A DNA stretch of 35,353 nt from Flavobacteriales bacterium UBA3364 (GCA_002360495.1 DEQO01000028.1:1-35353), one strand, 5' to 3'; shown: positions 22,949 to 30,808, counted from the stretch's first letter. A program made the numbers and translations. The notes: generated by a model from the sequence alone, not told the origin.

Positions 22949-25333
22949 ATGGGAGCCCGCAGCACATACCGCCAACTGTCGCGCAGGATCCTCTATTTCT
23001 TCCCGTTCCAGCTGCTGGTGCTCCACCTGAAGAAGAACCACCTGCTTCTCTTCACCTGGCTGCTGCTTTTCGGGTACATCACGGAGAGTATCGGTGTCAA
23101 ATACGGCGTTCCTTACCTCTTCCTCTATCCGGAGTACTTCGGGCATGTGGGCTTCACCTCCTATGCCATCACAGGGTTCGCGCTCGGTGGTTTCATCACC
23201 GCATTCAACCTGTACAGCTATGCGATGCACGGCTACCGGTTCCCGTTCATCGCCACCATCGCACGTCCCTTCCTGAAGTTCAACATCAACAATGCCGTGA
23301 TCCCGGGCCTGTTCATTCTCACCTTTCTCTGGTGTTCCGCCCGGTTCCAGTTCTCCAAGGAGTTGGAAACGCCCCTTGCCATCATCTGGCATTTGGGCGG
23401 CTTCGTGTTCGGGGTCCTGCTGTTCCTGGGGCTCGCACTGCTGTACTTCACGCGGACCAACACGGACATCATCAAGATGTTGGGACGGGAGCCGGACGAG
23501 TACCGGCCGGCCGAACCACTTGTGGACATCATCGGTCCGCAACACGATGCGCCGCCACACCGCAGGGTGGAAAAGCGGAAAGCCTCGCGCTGGTTGCGAC
23601 GCCAGCAGCGATCGGAAAAGTGGCGGGTCGAGACCTACCTCACCCCACGACTGCGGATCATGCTGGCCCGGAGCAGTGCCCACTACGACAAGGAACTCCT
23701 GCGCGACGTGCTGTGGCAGAACCACATCAACGGGGCCATCTTCGAGGTGGTGTTGGTGATCAGCTTCATCGCGCTGGGTGCGTTCAGCGATACACGCTTC
23801 TTCTCCATACCGGCCGGTGCCAGCGCCTTCCTGCTCTTCACCATGCTATTGATGATCATCAGCGCGCTGTTCAGTTGGCTGCAGGGTTGGACGGGCACGC
23901 TGATCCTGGGGCTTATCGTGGGGTTGAACCTGTTGAGCCACAAGACCGAGCGGTTCCTCTACGACAACCAGGCCTATGGGTTGGACTACACGGTGGCGCC
24001 TGCAACGTACGACCGGCCGGTGATCACCGCGATGGCCAATGATGCGGACGCTGTGCGACGCGACGCGCAGGCCATGCTCACCACCCTCGAGCGCTGGAAG
24101 GCCGATAACCAAACCCTTCCGCAGACCGCCGACAAACCGCCACTGATACTGGTGAACACGAGCGGTGGTGGTTTGCGATCCATGCTGTGGACGCTCTATA
24201 GCCTGCAGTATGCCGACAGCCTTCTGGGCGGTAACCTGATGGACCGAACGGCCCTCATGACCGGCTCCTCCGGGGGATTGATCGGCGCAGCCTACTACCG
24301 GCAACTCTTCCTGGCGCAACAGACGAACGACAGCATCCAACGGAACGACAAGGCCCTGCTCGCGGAGGTTTCCGGCGATATGCTGAACCAGGTTGCGTTC
24401 AGTTTCGTGACGAACGACATGTTCGTGAGGTACCGGACCGTGCGCGATGGTGACTTGCGGTATACCCTGGACCGTGGTTATGCCTTCGAACACCGACTGA
24501 ATCAGAACACGCGCAATATGCTCGATGTGCGCATGGGCGATCTGGCGGGTCCCGAGCGTGAGGCCAAGATCCCCCTGATGGTGATCGCCCCGGCTTCCAT
24601 AAACGACGGACGGCGCTTGGTGATCGGGTCCCTACCCATGGCCTTCCTTACGAACATTTCCCCCGAGGGGCCGTTGCGCAGCTCGGGAGAAGCCGAATCC
24701 ATTGAGTTCCAGCGGATGTTCAAGGACCAGGGAGCTTCCAATTTGAAACTCACGAGCGCCCTTCGCATGAACGCCTCGTTCCCGTACATCACACCCATCG
24801 TGTCGCTGCCAAGCAACCCACCTATGCGTGTGATGGATGCAGGTCTGAGGGACAACTACGGCTACCGCGTATCACTCGCCTACCTGCACACCTTCAGGGA
24901 ATGGATCCGCGACAATACCAGCGGCGTGGTGGTATTGCAATTGCGCGATACCCAAAAGGAACTGGATGTGAAACCCAGCAGCGGATCCTTGATCGGGCGG
25001 ATGTTGGACCCGATCGGCAGCGTTTACGACAACGTGGTGCGCGTGCAGGACCAGGACTACGACCTCATGCTCCAGCAGGCCAGCGCCTGGACCGAATTCC
25101 CGTTGGAAGTGATCGACATCCAGCTACGCCACGACGAGGCCGAGCAGATCTCGTTGAGCTGGCACTTGACAGCACTGGAACGCAAACGAGTCCTGCGTAG
25201 CATCCATTCCGCGGAGAACCAAAAGGCCTTCGCCCGCTTCCGGGAACTGGTCCTCGGGACATCGGCGCCCACTACCCTTGCCTCTGGTGATAGCGCACCA
25301 GGCCGGGAAGTGGATCAGGCTCCACGACAGTAA
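22949..25333 (+). CDS. Polytopic membrane patatin-like phospholipase
   Basis: A 794-residue protein in two parts. Residues 1-335 hold about seven or eight hydrophobic helices in two groups (about 32-166 and 264-330), separated by a basic cytosol-like stretch (about 170-260). Residues 395-794 form a patatin acyl hydrolase domain: oxyanion loop SGGGLR (405-410), nucleophile elbow GSSGG with Ser441 (439-443), SALRMNASFPYITP, and the catalytic Asp630 in MDAGLRDNYG. Activity on membrane lipids is inferred. The frame is open further upstream into ftcD, but the ATG at 22949 gives the first plausible N-terminus; GTG codons at 22895 and 22913 are alternatives. The 3' end overlaps the convergent kinase gene by 62 bp. 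Confidence 0.87.
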   Translation: MGARSTYRQLSRRILYFFPFQLLVLHLKKNHLLLFTWLLLFGYITESIGVKYGVPYLFLYPEYFGHVGFTSYAITGFALGGFITAFNLYSYAMHGYRFPFIATIARPFLKFNINNAVIPGLFILTFLWCSARFQFSKELETPLAIIWHLGGFVFGVLLFLGLALLYFTRTNTDIIKMLGREPDEYRPAEPLVDIIGPQHDAPPHRRVEKRKASRWLRRQQRSEKWRVETYLTPRLRIMLARSSAHYDKELLRDVLWQNHINGAIFEVVLVISFIALGAFSDTRFFSIPAGASAFLLFTMLLMIISALFSWLQGWTGTLILGLIVGLNLLSHKTERFLYDNQAYGLDYTVAPATYDRPVITAMANDADAVRRDAQAMLTTLERWKADNQTLPQTADKPPLILVNTSGGGLRSMLWTLYSLQYADSLLGGNLMDRTALMTGSSGGLIGAAYYRQLFLAQQTNDSIQRNDKALLAEVSGDMLNQVAFSFVTNDMFVRYRTVRDGDLRYTLDRGYAFEHRLNQNTRNMLDVRMGDLAGPEREAKIPLMVIAPASINDGRRLVIGSLPMAFLTNISPEGPLRSSGEAESIEFQRMFKDQGASNLKLTSALRMNASFPYITPIVSLPSNPPMRVMDAGLRDNYGYRVSLAYLHTFREWIRDNTSGVVVLQLRDTQKELDVKPSSGSLIGRMLDPIGSVYDNVVRVQDQDYDLMLQQASAWTEFPLEVIDIQLRHDEAEQISLSWHLTALERKRVLRSIHSAENQKAFARFRELVLGTSAPTTLASGDSAPGREVDQAPRQ

Positions 25334-26138
25334 GTGTCATGCCGTGGTCCAATAGGCATTCCGAAAGCAGGTCCCGGAATCCGTAGGCTACCGAACCCGT
25401 CGCGAACACGGTCCGGCGCTCATCCGGTGGGAAGTAACGGGCGATCAGCTCCGCCAGCGCGTGGAAGCGGCCGAGCAACAGTTCGCGCACGTACGGCTCA
25501 TCCAAGTGACCGGCCAGCAATGCGGTATAGGAAGCCAATTCACGGGCTGGATGCGGTGCCCGATGCACCTGCTCCAGAACGGTCGAAAGCACCGGCCCGT
25601 CGGGACCGAACAGGGATCCATGGACGGACGGTGGTATTCGTCCATGGAACGCATCCTGCAACAGGTTGCGACCAATGTCCGCACCACTTCCTTCGTCACC
25701 CAGCAGATAACCGAGCGAAGGCATGGGGCAAAACAACCGGGTCCCGTCGAAATGACCGACGTTCATGCCGGTGCCCAGGATCAGCACAAGGCCCTCTTTC
25801 GTGCCACAAAGACCAAGGGCCGCACCATGGAGGTCCGTGGTCACGGCGATCCGGGCCGAGGGCCATATGTTCCGCATCGCGCTCGACATGCGCTCCTGCC
25901 TTTCCTTCGACCCACATCCCGCGCCATAGATGTGGATACCGGCGGCCCCAAGGGCATCGGGCTGGTGAACGGTGAACCATCCGCGGATCTCGCCTGCGAA
26001 CCGATCGCCATCGCCGCTGATCGGATTGAAACCGGGGAGGCGCTCCCCTTTCGGTGGCCATGTGGTGAAGCCGCCATCCGGCTGCAATACCGCCCATCGG
26101 GAAGCGGACCCACCGATCTCACCGATCACCTGTACCAT
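25272..26138 (-). CDS. BadF/BadG/BcrA-type ATPase, N-acetylglucosamine kinase-like
   Basis: A 288-residue sugar-kinase/ASKHA-fold protein resembling bacterial N-acetylglucosamine kinases. Visible motifs are VLILGTGMNVG (phosphate 2), GYLLGDEGSGADIGR, and VFATGSVAYGFRDLL (adenosine region). The phosphate-1 loop is unusual: where the family has an Asp-led DSGSTKT-type sequence, this protein has GEIGGSASRW, with Glu7 in place of Asp. The ATG at 26138 begins the family-like sequence; the longer frame upstream overlaps the regulator gene. It is 25 bp downstream of the response regulator, so it may be in that transcript. Function as an amino-sugar kinase in cell-wall recycling is likely but not certain. 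Confidence 0.85.
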   Translation of the reverse strand: MVQVIGEIGGSASRWAVLQPDGGFTTWPPKGERLPGFNPISGDGDRFAGEIRGWFTVHQPDALGAAGIHIYGAGCGSKERQERMSSAMRNIWPSARIAVTTDLHGAALGLCGTKEGLVLILGTGMNVGHFDGTRLFCPMPSLGYLLGDEGSGADIGRNLLQDAFHGRIPPSVHGSLFGPDGPVLSTVLEQVHRAPHPARELASYTALLAGHLDEPYVRELLLGRFHALAELIARYFPPDERRTVFATGSVAYGFRDLLSECLLDHGMTLTVVEPDPLPGLVRYHQRQG

Positions 26139-26163
26139 CGTGCGGAAAGGTAACCGGCGCCGT

Positions 26164-26844
26164 CTATGCCGGACGGTCGAACAGGAACTTGTTCGGGCTG
26201 ATGAAGCCGTTCTTGACCGCATAGAGCACCACCGCCGCGGTGTTGTTCACGCCCAACTTCTGCATGATGTTGCGCCGGTGCGCGATCACCGTGTGCGAAC
26301 TCAAATTGAGCTCTTCCGCTATGCGGGTGTACGACTTGCCTTCAGCGATCAACGTGATCACCTGGCACTCACGATCGCTCAGGGCGACCGGTGCGCAGGA
26401 CAGGGGTTCGGAAAGAAAGCGCTCCACATCGAACGAGGCTTTGCGCAGGACATCCAACACCTTTCCGCAGTAGAACTTGCTACCATCGGCCGTTTGCGTG
26501 ATCGCATCGATGATCTCCTGAACGTCGCAGTCCTTCCGGATATAGCTCGTGACACCTGCCCGTATGGCCGACATGAGCGCGGCCGTGGAAGGATCCGGCG
26601 TTATCGCCACGAAACGCGTCCCTCTGGACCGCTTGATCCCGTCCCGAATGGTGCGTGCACCGAACCCTTCGGCCGTATGATCGAGCAGGACCACATGCGG
26701 GCGGTGCCGGACGATCATCGCCTCCATGGCGATCGGGTCCCGGGCAACACCGACCAACTGCACGCGGGGCGCCTCCGAAAGGATGGTGCGCAGGCCTATC
26801 AGGGCCAGCTCACTGTGGTCAGCGATAAGGGTGCGGATGCTCAT
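26164..26844 (-). CDS. NarL/FixJ-type response regulator with LuxR HTH
   Basis: A 226-residue two-domain regulator. The receiver domain (1-125) has the phospho-acceptor Asp55 in VVLLDH, Thr82 and Lys104 (YIRKDC). The usual second acid after Asp9 is replaced by His10 (IADHSE), so metal binding may be altered. The LuxR-type HTH (about 153-215) is well kept: LSDRECQVITLIAEGKS and SSHTVIAHRRNIMQKL. No histidine kinase gene is nearby, so it is an orphan here. An exact -7 box and a T-rich -33-like element precede it. Its target genes are not evident; the adjacent kinase gene downstream is one candidate. Confidence 0.93.
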   Translation of the reverse strand: MSIRTLIADHSELALIGLRTILSEAPRVQLVGVARDPIAMEAMIVRHRPHVVLLDHTAEGFGARTIRDGIKRSRGTRFVAITPDPSTAALMSAIRAGVTSYIRKDCDVQEIIDAITQTADGSKFYCGKVLDVLRKASFDVERFLSEPLSCAPVALSDRECQVITLIAEGKSYTRIAEELNLSSHTVIAHRRNIMQKLGVNNTAAVVLYAVKNGFISPNKFLFDRPA

Positions 26845-26874
26845 TGATTATTTAGAACCATTCTTGACAAGGCG

Positions 26875-26909
26875 CAAAGCTATCCGCTGAGGGCCTCCCT
26901 CCCAAAAAA
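26875..26909 (-). promoter_or_regulatory. -33/-7 promoter of the response regulator
   Basis: Minus strand: TAGCTTTG at 26882-26875 exactly matches the -7 element, with TTTTTTGG at 26909-26902 about 19 nt upstream as a -33-like TTTG element. The ATG follows 30 nt after the -7 box. It is the most complete Bacteroidetes-type promoter seen in the window. Confidence 0.6.
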
Positions 26910-26917
26910 CGTCCACA

Positions 26918-27844
26918 TCAAGGCCGGCTTTCGATCGGGAATACCCCACCCTCGTAACTGAGGATGCAGTTGGGGAAGATCTGGACGGCTTCGCTGAGCA
27001 GAACATCAGCGCTCTTGTACCGCGAACTGAAGTGGCCGAGCAGCAATCGGCCAACACCGGCTTCAGCTGCGATCCGTGCGGCTTGGGCAGCTGTGCTGTG
27101 CAGGGTCTCCTTCGCCTTGTCGGCCATCGCCGTGGTGAAGGTGGCCTCGTGATAGAGGAGATCGACACCCTTGAGGAACGCCACCAAGGAGGGCTCGTAG
27201 GCAGTGTCCGAACAGTAAGCGTATGAGCGTGCGGGTACCGGGTCCAGCGTCAATTCCGTGTTCGGGATCCGTTTTCCGTCAGGAAAGACCAGGTCCTCCC
27301 CGGCCTTGACCGCCGCGCGTTTGAACTGTGGGACATCGCCCAACCGTTCAACTCTCAATCGTCGTGGACCTCGTGCTTCGCGAAAGAGGAAGCCGGTGCA
27401 TGGCACCCGGTGCTTCAACGCAAGCAACGAGACCGTTACATGCGGATCGGACATGATCTCCCTGCCGTTCTCGGGTGCCGTGGCATGCACGTGCATCGGA
27501 TAACGAAGCCATGTTCCGGACGCCCTCAGCTGCAGATCGATGATCTCCTTCAGCTCAGGGGGGCCATGAACGTGGAGTTCCGTCCGTCGTCCCATCAAAT
27601 GCATGGAACTGATGAGGCCCATCAAACCCAGGTAATGGTCGCCATGGAGATGGCTGATGAAGATGTGACCGATACGCTGGAAGTTCACACCGGCTACCCG
27701 CAAGCGCTCCTGCGTTCCCTCGCCACAATCGATCAGGTAGAACGTGTCATGCACGTTCACCAGTTGCGCGGTCGGATACCGTCCACGCGCCGGCAATGCC
27801 GCACCGGTACCCAAAGTCGTGACCGTGAAAGGACTGTTGTGCAT
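26918..27844 (-). CDS. rnz: Ribonuclease Z
   Basis: A 308-residue metallo-beta-lactamase-fold endonuclease that trims the 3' trailer of tRNA precursors (EC 3.1.26.11). The opening FTVTTLGTGAALPARGR, the product-region IDCGEGTQERL, the zinc motif HLHGDH (65-70), HRVPCTGFLF, CSDTAY, HEATF and the C-terminal GHFSSRYK are all family hallmarks, and the length is typical of the short bacterial form. No promoter box precedes it; a strong hairpin at 27857-27880 lies between it and the upstream gene, so expression may depend on read-through or a promoter I could not see. Confidence 0.97.
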   Translation of the reverse strand: MHNSPFTVTTLGTGAALPARGRYPTAQLVNVHDTFYLIDCGEGTQERLRVAGVNFQRIGHIFISHLHGDHYLGLMGLISSMHLMGRRTELHVHGPPELKEIIDLQLRASGTWLRYPMHVHATAPENGREIMSDPHVTVSLLALKHRVPCTGFLFREARGPRRLRVERLGDVPQFKRAAVKAGEDLVFPDGKRIPNTELTLDPVPARSYAYCSDTAYEPSLVAFLKGVDLLYHEATFTTAMADKAKETLHSTAAQAARIAAEAGVGRLLLGHFSSRYKSADVLLSEAVQIFPNCILSYEGGVFPIESRP

Positions 27845-27856
27845 GGTGCGTACGAA

Positions 27857-27880
27857 GAAGGCCCCGGTGCCGGGGCCTTC
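27857..27880 (-). terminator. Perfect GC-rich hairpin between the T9SS cargo gene and rnz
   Basis: An 11-bp perfect inverted repeat (GAAGGCCCCGG with its complement) with a 2-nt loop, or fewer pairs with a larger loop. It lies 26 nt after the cargo gene stop and 12 nt before the rnz ATG. The following TTCTTCG is only weakly T-rich, so it may terminate the upstream unit or act as a processing or attenuation element. Confidence 0.6.
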
Positions 27881-27906
27881 TGATCAAAGCGCTGAAAGTG
27901 TGATGA

Positions 27907-28665
27907 TCACCGTTGGAGGGCCATCCGGCCGGTGTAGGTTTCGGAACCGGATTCCACTTTATAGAGATAGACACCAGCGGGGAGCTCGCCACCTTCGAAG
28001 ACGACCTTGTTGGCGCCGGCCTTCGCCTGAACGCGCTGCGTCCACAGTTCTTCCCCGACCATATTGAACACGCGGACAGTAGCATCTCCCGTGCGGCCGA
28101 CCTGGAACTCGATCGTGGTCCTGGACGCGAACGGGTTGGGGACGTTCCTGACACTGCCGAGCCCCATGGGAGCGATCGATGCGATGCCCGTGTTCGACGT
28201 GATCACGATCTCATATCCATCGAACGAAGCAGCTTCGCTATTGGGCCCGATCAAGGTGAACCACGCCAAGACGTTCAACACGACCGGATAGGTCCCAACC
28301 GTAGTCGGGGTGCCTTCGATCAATCCGCAGCCCAGGATCGTCGGGAGATAGGTGCACGGCCCCGCTGTCTGTGAGTTGCAGTCAACACTGAGACCCGGTG
28401 GCAATCCTTCAACCGATACCAATTGGATGCTATCGATCGGAAACGGTGGATACGGCGGAGTACTGGGGATGGAACTCGCCAAGGCCGGGACCATCAGGTT
28501 CAACGTGTCGCTGTAGAACTGCCCCACTATTCCCGGTGCAAAGTCCGCGATCGTATCCGGCCATACACCGAAATCCTCCTCGGCGAACTGGGGATCGGGC
28601 GTACACTGAGCGTGTGCGGAGGTGAGGCCCACCACACCGACCAGGGCGAAAAAGATCTTCTTCAT
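27907..28665 (-). CDS. Secreted protein with putative Ig-like domain and T9SS type A sorting domain
   Basis: A 252-residue exported protein. The signal peptide MKKIFFALVGVVGLTSAHA is followed by a Cys-containing region and a putative Ig-like domain (GLPPGLSVDC...GTPTTVGTYPVVLNV). A clear T9SS type A tail covers about the last 80 residues: NVPNPFASRTTIEF, VRVFNMVGEELW, LPAGVYLYKV. The cargo would cross the outer membrane by the type IX system and be anchored or released after tail removal. The start at 28665 gives the signal peptide; the longer frame is antisense-like Arg-rich sequence. It lies 7 bp after the STAS gene, so the two are probably co-transcribed. Confidence 0.92.
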   Translation of the reverse strand: MKKIFFALVGVVGLTSAHAQCTPDPQFAEEDFGVWPDTIADFAPGIVGQFYSDTLNLMVPALASSIPSTPPYPPFPIDSIQLVSVEGLPPGLSVDCNSQTAGPCTYLPTILGCGLIEGTPTTVGTYPVVLNVLAWFTLIGPNSEAASFDGYEIVITSNTGIASIAPMGLGSVRNVPNPFASRTTIEFQVGRTGDATVRVFNMVGEELWTQRVQAKAGANKVVFEGGELPAGVYLYKVESGSETYTGRMALQR

Positions 28666-28672
28666 GCGCGTA

Positions 28673-29044
28673 TCACTCCTTGTTGACATCCTTTTCGATC
28701 TCCTCCATGTACAGCAGGTCGACCGCTTCAGCTGGCGTTGGCGTGATCGAGAGCACGCTTTCCAATTGCGAGATCTGTACCAACTTCTGTACCGGTTCCT
28801 GCAAACCGCAAACAACAAGCGTTCCGTTCACGCTCTTGCACAAACGATTGGCCACGAGCAACGCGCTCAAGCCGGACGAATCACAGTAGCGCGTTGCGGA
28901 AAGGTCGATGATGACGTTGCGCACGCCGGTCTTGTTCAAATAGACCAGTTCGCTCTTGAGTTCCGGTGCACAGGTGGTGTCCAGCTTGTCCGCATTGCTG
29001 GTTACGAGCGTATAGCGGCCTTTGTCCTCGATGGTGAAGTTCAT
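28673..29044 (-). CDS. STAS domain anti-sigma factor antagonist
   Basis: A 123-residue single STAS domain of the SpoIIAA/RsbV type. The signature IIDLSATRYCDSSGLSALL contains the DSSG loop, with Ser56 as the probable phosphorylation site. Such proteins free a sigma factor or drive another partner switch when unphosphorylated. The start at 29044 matches the domain start and is 19 nt after an exact -7 box; the in-frame ATG at 29119 would overlap pyrB. No anti-sigma kinase or PP2C phosphatase is nearby, so its partners are unknown. Pairing with a T9SS cargo gene is notable. Confidence 0.9.
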   Translation of the reverse strand: MNFTIEDKGRYTLVTSNADKLDTTCAPELKSELVYLNKTGVRNVIIDLSATRYCDSSGLSALLVANRLCKSVNGTLVVCGLQEPVQKLVQISQLESVLSITPTPAEAVDLLYMEEIEKDVNKE

Positions 29045-29063
29045 GGTCGATGGGCTATCCCGC

Positions 29064-29071
29064 CAAATATA
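29064..29071 (-). promoter_or_regulatory. -7 promoter box of the STAS operon
   Basis: Minus-strand TATATTTG exactly matches TAnnTTTG, ends 19 nt before the STAS ATG, and supports 29044 as the start. Confidence 0.55.
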
Positions 29072-29115
29072 GTCACCGGTTCCAAAGGGTGTGGGACAGG
29101 TGCTGCCCGTGACTT

Positions 29116-30081
29116 TCAAACAGTGCCGCGTGGGATACGCGCAGCAAGCAGGTACAATACCGCCATTCGTATGGCCACCCCGTTCTCCACCTGCTCCAAA
29201 ATGATGCTGTTGGCGTGGTCGGCGACCTGGCTGGTCACCTCCACCCCACGGTTGATGGGCCCGGGGTGCATGATCACGATCTCCTTCCCGATCCGGGTAT
29301 AGCGCTCCAGGTCCAGGCCGTAGCGCAATGCATACTCCCGCAGGCTCGGGAAATTCGCAACCCCATCCCCCCCCTGCCGCTCCAATTGGATACGCAACAT
29401 GTTGGCCACATCACACCAGCGCAAGGCCTTGTCCAGGTCGGGCTCGACCCTCACGCCAAGGTTCTCGATGTAACGGGGCATCAGGGTGTTGGGGCCGCTG
29501 AGCATGACCTCGGCACCGAGTTTCTGCAGGCAAAAGATGTTGCTCAACGCCACGCGGGAATGCAGGACGTCCCCGACGATCAGGACTTTCACGCCTTTCA
29601 CCTTCCCCAGCTTCTCGCGGATGCTGTACGCGTCCAGTAGCGCCTGGGTGGGATGCTCGTGCGTGCCATCACCGGCATTCACGATACGCGCATCGACATG
29701 ACGGCTCAGGAAAACGGCGGCTCCGGGGTCGGGGTGGCGCATCACCACCATGTCCACTTTCATGGCCAGGATGTTGTTGACGGTATCCACCAAGGTCTCG
29801 CCCTTGCTGACACTGCTCCCGCTCGAACTGAAGTTGACGACATCGGCACTGAGGCGGCGCTCGGCCAGTTCGAAGCTGACGCGTGTGCGGGTGCTACTTT
29901 CGAAGAAGAGGTTCGCGATGGTGATGTCGCGCAGCGAGGGCACCTTCTTGATGGGCCTGTTCAACACTTCCTTGAACCCATCCGCCGTGCGGAAGATCAA
30001 CTCGATGTCCTCCGTGGAAAGGTCCTTTATACCGAGCAGGTGTTCGGTGCTGAGTTGATCGCTGTGTACCGTTGTGTTCAT
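29116..30081 (-). CDS. pyrB: Aspartate carbamoyltransferase, catalytic chain
   Basis: A 321-residue enzyme joining carbamoyl phosphate to aspartate (EC 2.1.3.2), the committed step of pyrimidine synthesis. ESSTRTRVSFE (61-71) binds carbamoyl phosphate; GDGTHEHPTQALLD and MHPGPINRGVE are also family hallmarks. The length fits class B/C catalytic chains. The start overlaps the pyrR stop as ATGA, giving translational coupling. No pyrI regulatory-chain gene is next to it. Confidence 0.97.
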   Translation of the reverse strand: MNTTVHSDQLSTEHLLGIKDLSTEDIELIFRTADGFKEVLNRPIKKVPSLRDITIANLFFESSTRTRVSFELAERRLSADVVNFSSSGSSVSKGETLVDTVNNILAMKVDMVVMRHPDPGAAVFLSRHVDARIVNAGDGTHEHPTQALLDAYSIREKLGKVKGVKVLIVGDVLHSRVALSNIFCLQKLGAEVMLSGPNTLMPRYIENLGVRVEPDLDKALRWCDVANMLRIQLERQGGDGVANFPSLREYALRYGLDLERYTRIGKEIVIMHPGPINRGVEVTSQVADHANSIILEQVENGVAIRMAVLYLLAARIPRGTV

Positions 30082-30671
30082 CGGTCCGCGGAAGTTCCCT
30101 GTGCCAGCGTGGACGTGTCCCTACCCTCGCGTTCAGCGGAATGCATCAGTACCTGGTCCTTGCCATCCGTCTCCTTCCACTCCACCGTAACACGCTGATC
30201 GCCGATGCTGTCGACCCACTTGCCCACATAGTCCGATTGGATGGGTAGCTCGCGGCTGAAACGGCGATCGATCAGGACCAACAACTGCACGCTGGCCGGA
30301 CGGCCGAAGGCGAGCAGCGCGTCGAGCCCGGCGCGAATGGTGCGACCGGTATACAGCACGTCATCCACCAGAACGACCTTGCGGTCGTCCAGGCTGAAAT
30401 CGAGTTGTGTGATGCTTGGTTTGGGCGGTGTGGAACGGTGCCGGAAATCGTCGCGATGGAAGGTGACGTCGAGTTCTCCGTACTGAAGGAGCTCCTTGCC
30501 GAGGATCCGCTGCAGTTCTTTCCTCAAGCGACGTGCCAGCAGCACGCCGCGTGGTTGCAGGCCGATGAGAGCGACACCCTCCAGATCGCCGTGGTCCTCG
30601 ATCAACTGGTAACAAAGCCGCCCCATGGTGAGCCCGAAGGCCTTGCTGGTGAGCAGTGGGACGGCGGACAT
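30078..30671 (-). CDS. pyrR: PyrR family phosphoribosyltransferase / pyrimidine regulator
   Basis: A 197-residue PRTase-fold protein. The PRPP loop VVLVDDVLYTGRT (99-111) and FHRDDFRHR are typical of PyrR, which in Gram-positive bacteria binds pyr mRNA for attenuation and also has uracil phosphoribosyltransferase activity. The family core is about 180 residues; the last 20 are a low-complexity extension. It leads the pyrR-pyrB pair. A promoter-like box ends 8 nt from the ATG, leaving no room for a leader attenuator if that start is used; RNA binding by this protein is therefore unproven. Confidence 0.93.
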   Translation of the reverse strand: MSAVPLLTSKAFGLTMGRLCYQLIEDHGDLEGVALIGLQPRGVLLARRLRKELQRILGKELLQYGELDVTFHRDDFRHRSTPPKPSITQLDFSLDDRKVVLVDDVLYTGRTIRAGLDALLAFGRPASVQLLVLIDRRFSRELPIQSDYVGKWVDSIGDQRVTVEWKETDGKDQVLMHSAEREGRDTSTLAQGTSADR

Positions 30672-30679
30672 CGGTGCGA

Positions 30680-30687
30680 CGAAGATA
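30680..30687 (-). promoter_or_regulatory. -7-like promoter box of pyrR-pyrB
   Basis: Minus-strand TATCTTCG fits TAnnTTyG and ends 8 nt before the pyrR ATG, suggesting a very short leader. Confidence 0.4.
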
Positions 30688-30752
30688 GCGTTGTGGGGCC
30701 TGCGGGTCGGTGCTTGTTCCGGAACACCCGTTGGACGACCCCCAGGAACGCC

Positions 30753-30787
30753 GAAGCCCGGCCACCGCTTGCGCAGGGCCGGGCTTC
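30753..30787 (-). terminator. Hairpin downstream of rpsA
   Basis: Inverted repeat with 11-bp arms (GAAGCCCGGCC and its complement) and a 13-nt loop, 21 nt after the rpsA stop on the minus strand. No T-run follows. It is most likely the rpsA terminator; alternatively it lies in a long pyrR leader. Confidence 0.6.
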
Positions 30788-30808
30788 CTCAAGGTGCGAT
30801 AGGAACGA

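Noticed and set aside
26848..26917. Protein-like C-terminal stretch in a minus-strand frame overlapping the end of rnz
   Set aside because: It has no start outside the rnz gene and covers the response regulator's promoter; treated as a chance open frame.
30753..30787. PyrR-dependent attenuator ahead of pyrR
   Set aside because: The hairpin is only 21 nt from the rpsA stop and upstream of the likely pyrR promoter box, so a terminator of rpsA is simpler; no alternative anti-terminator pairing was seen.
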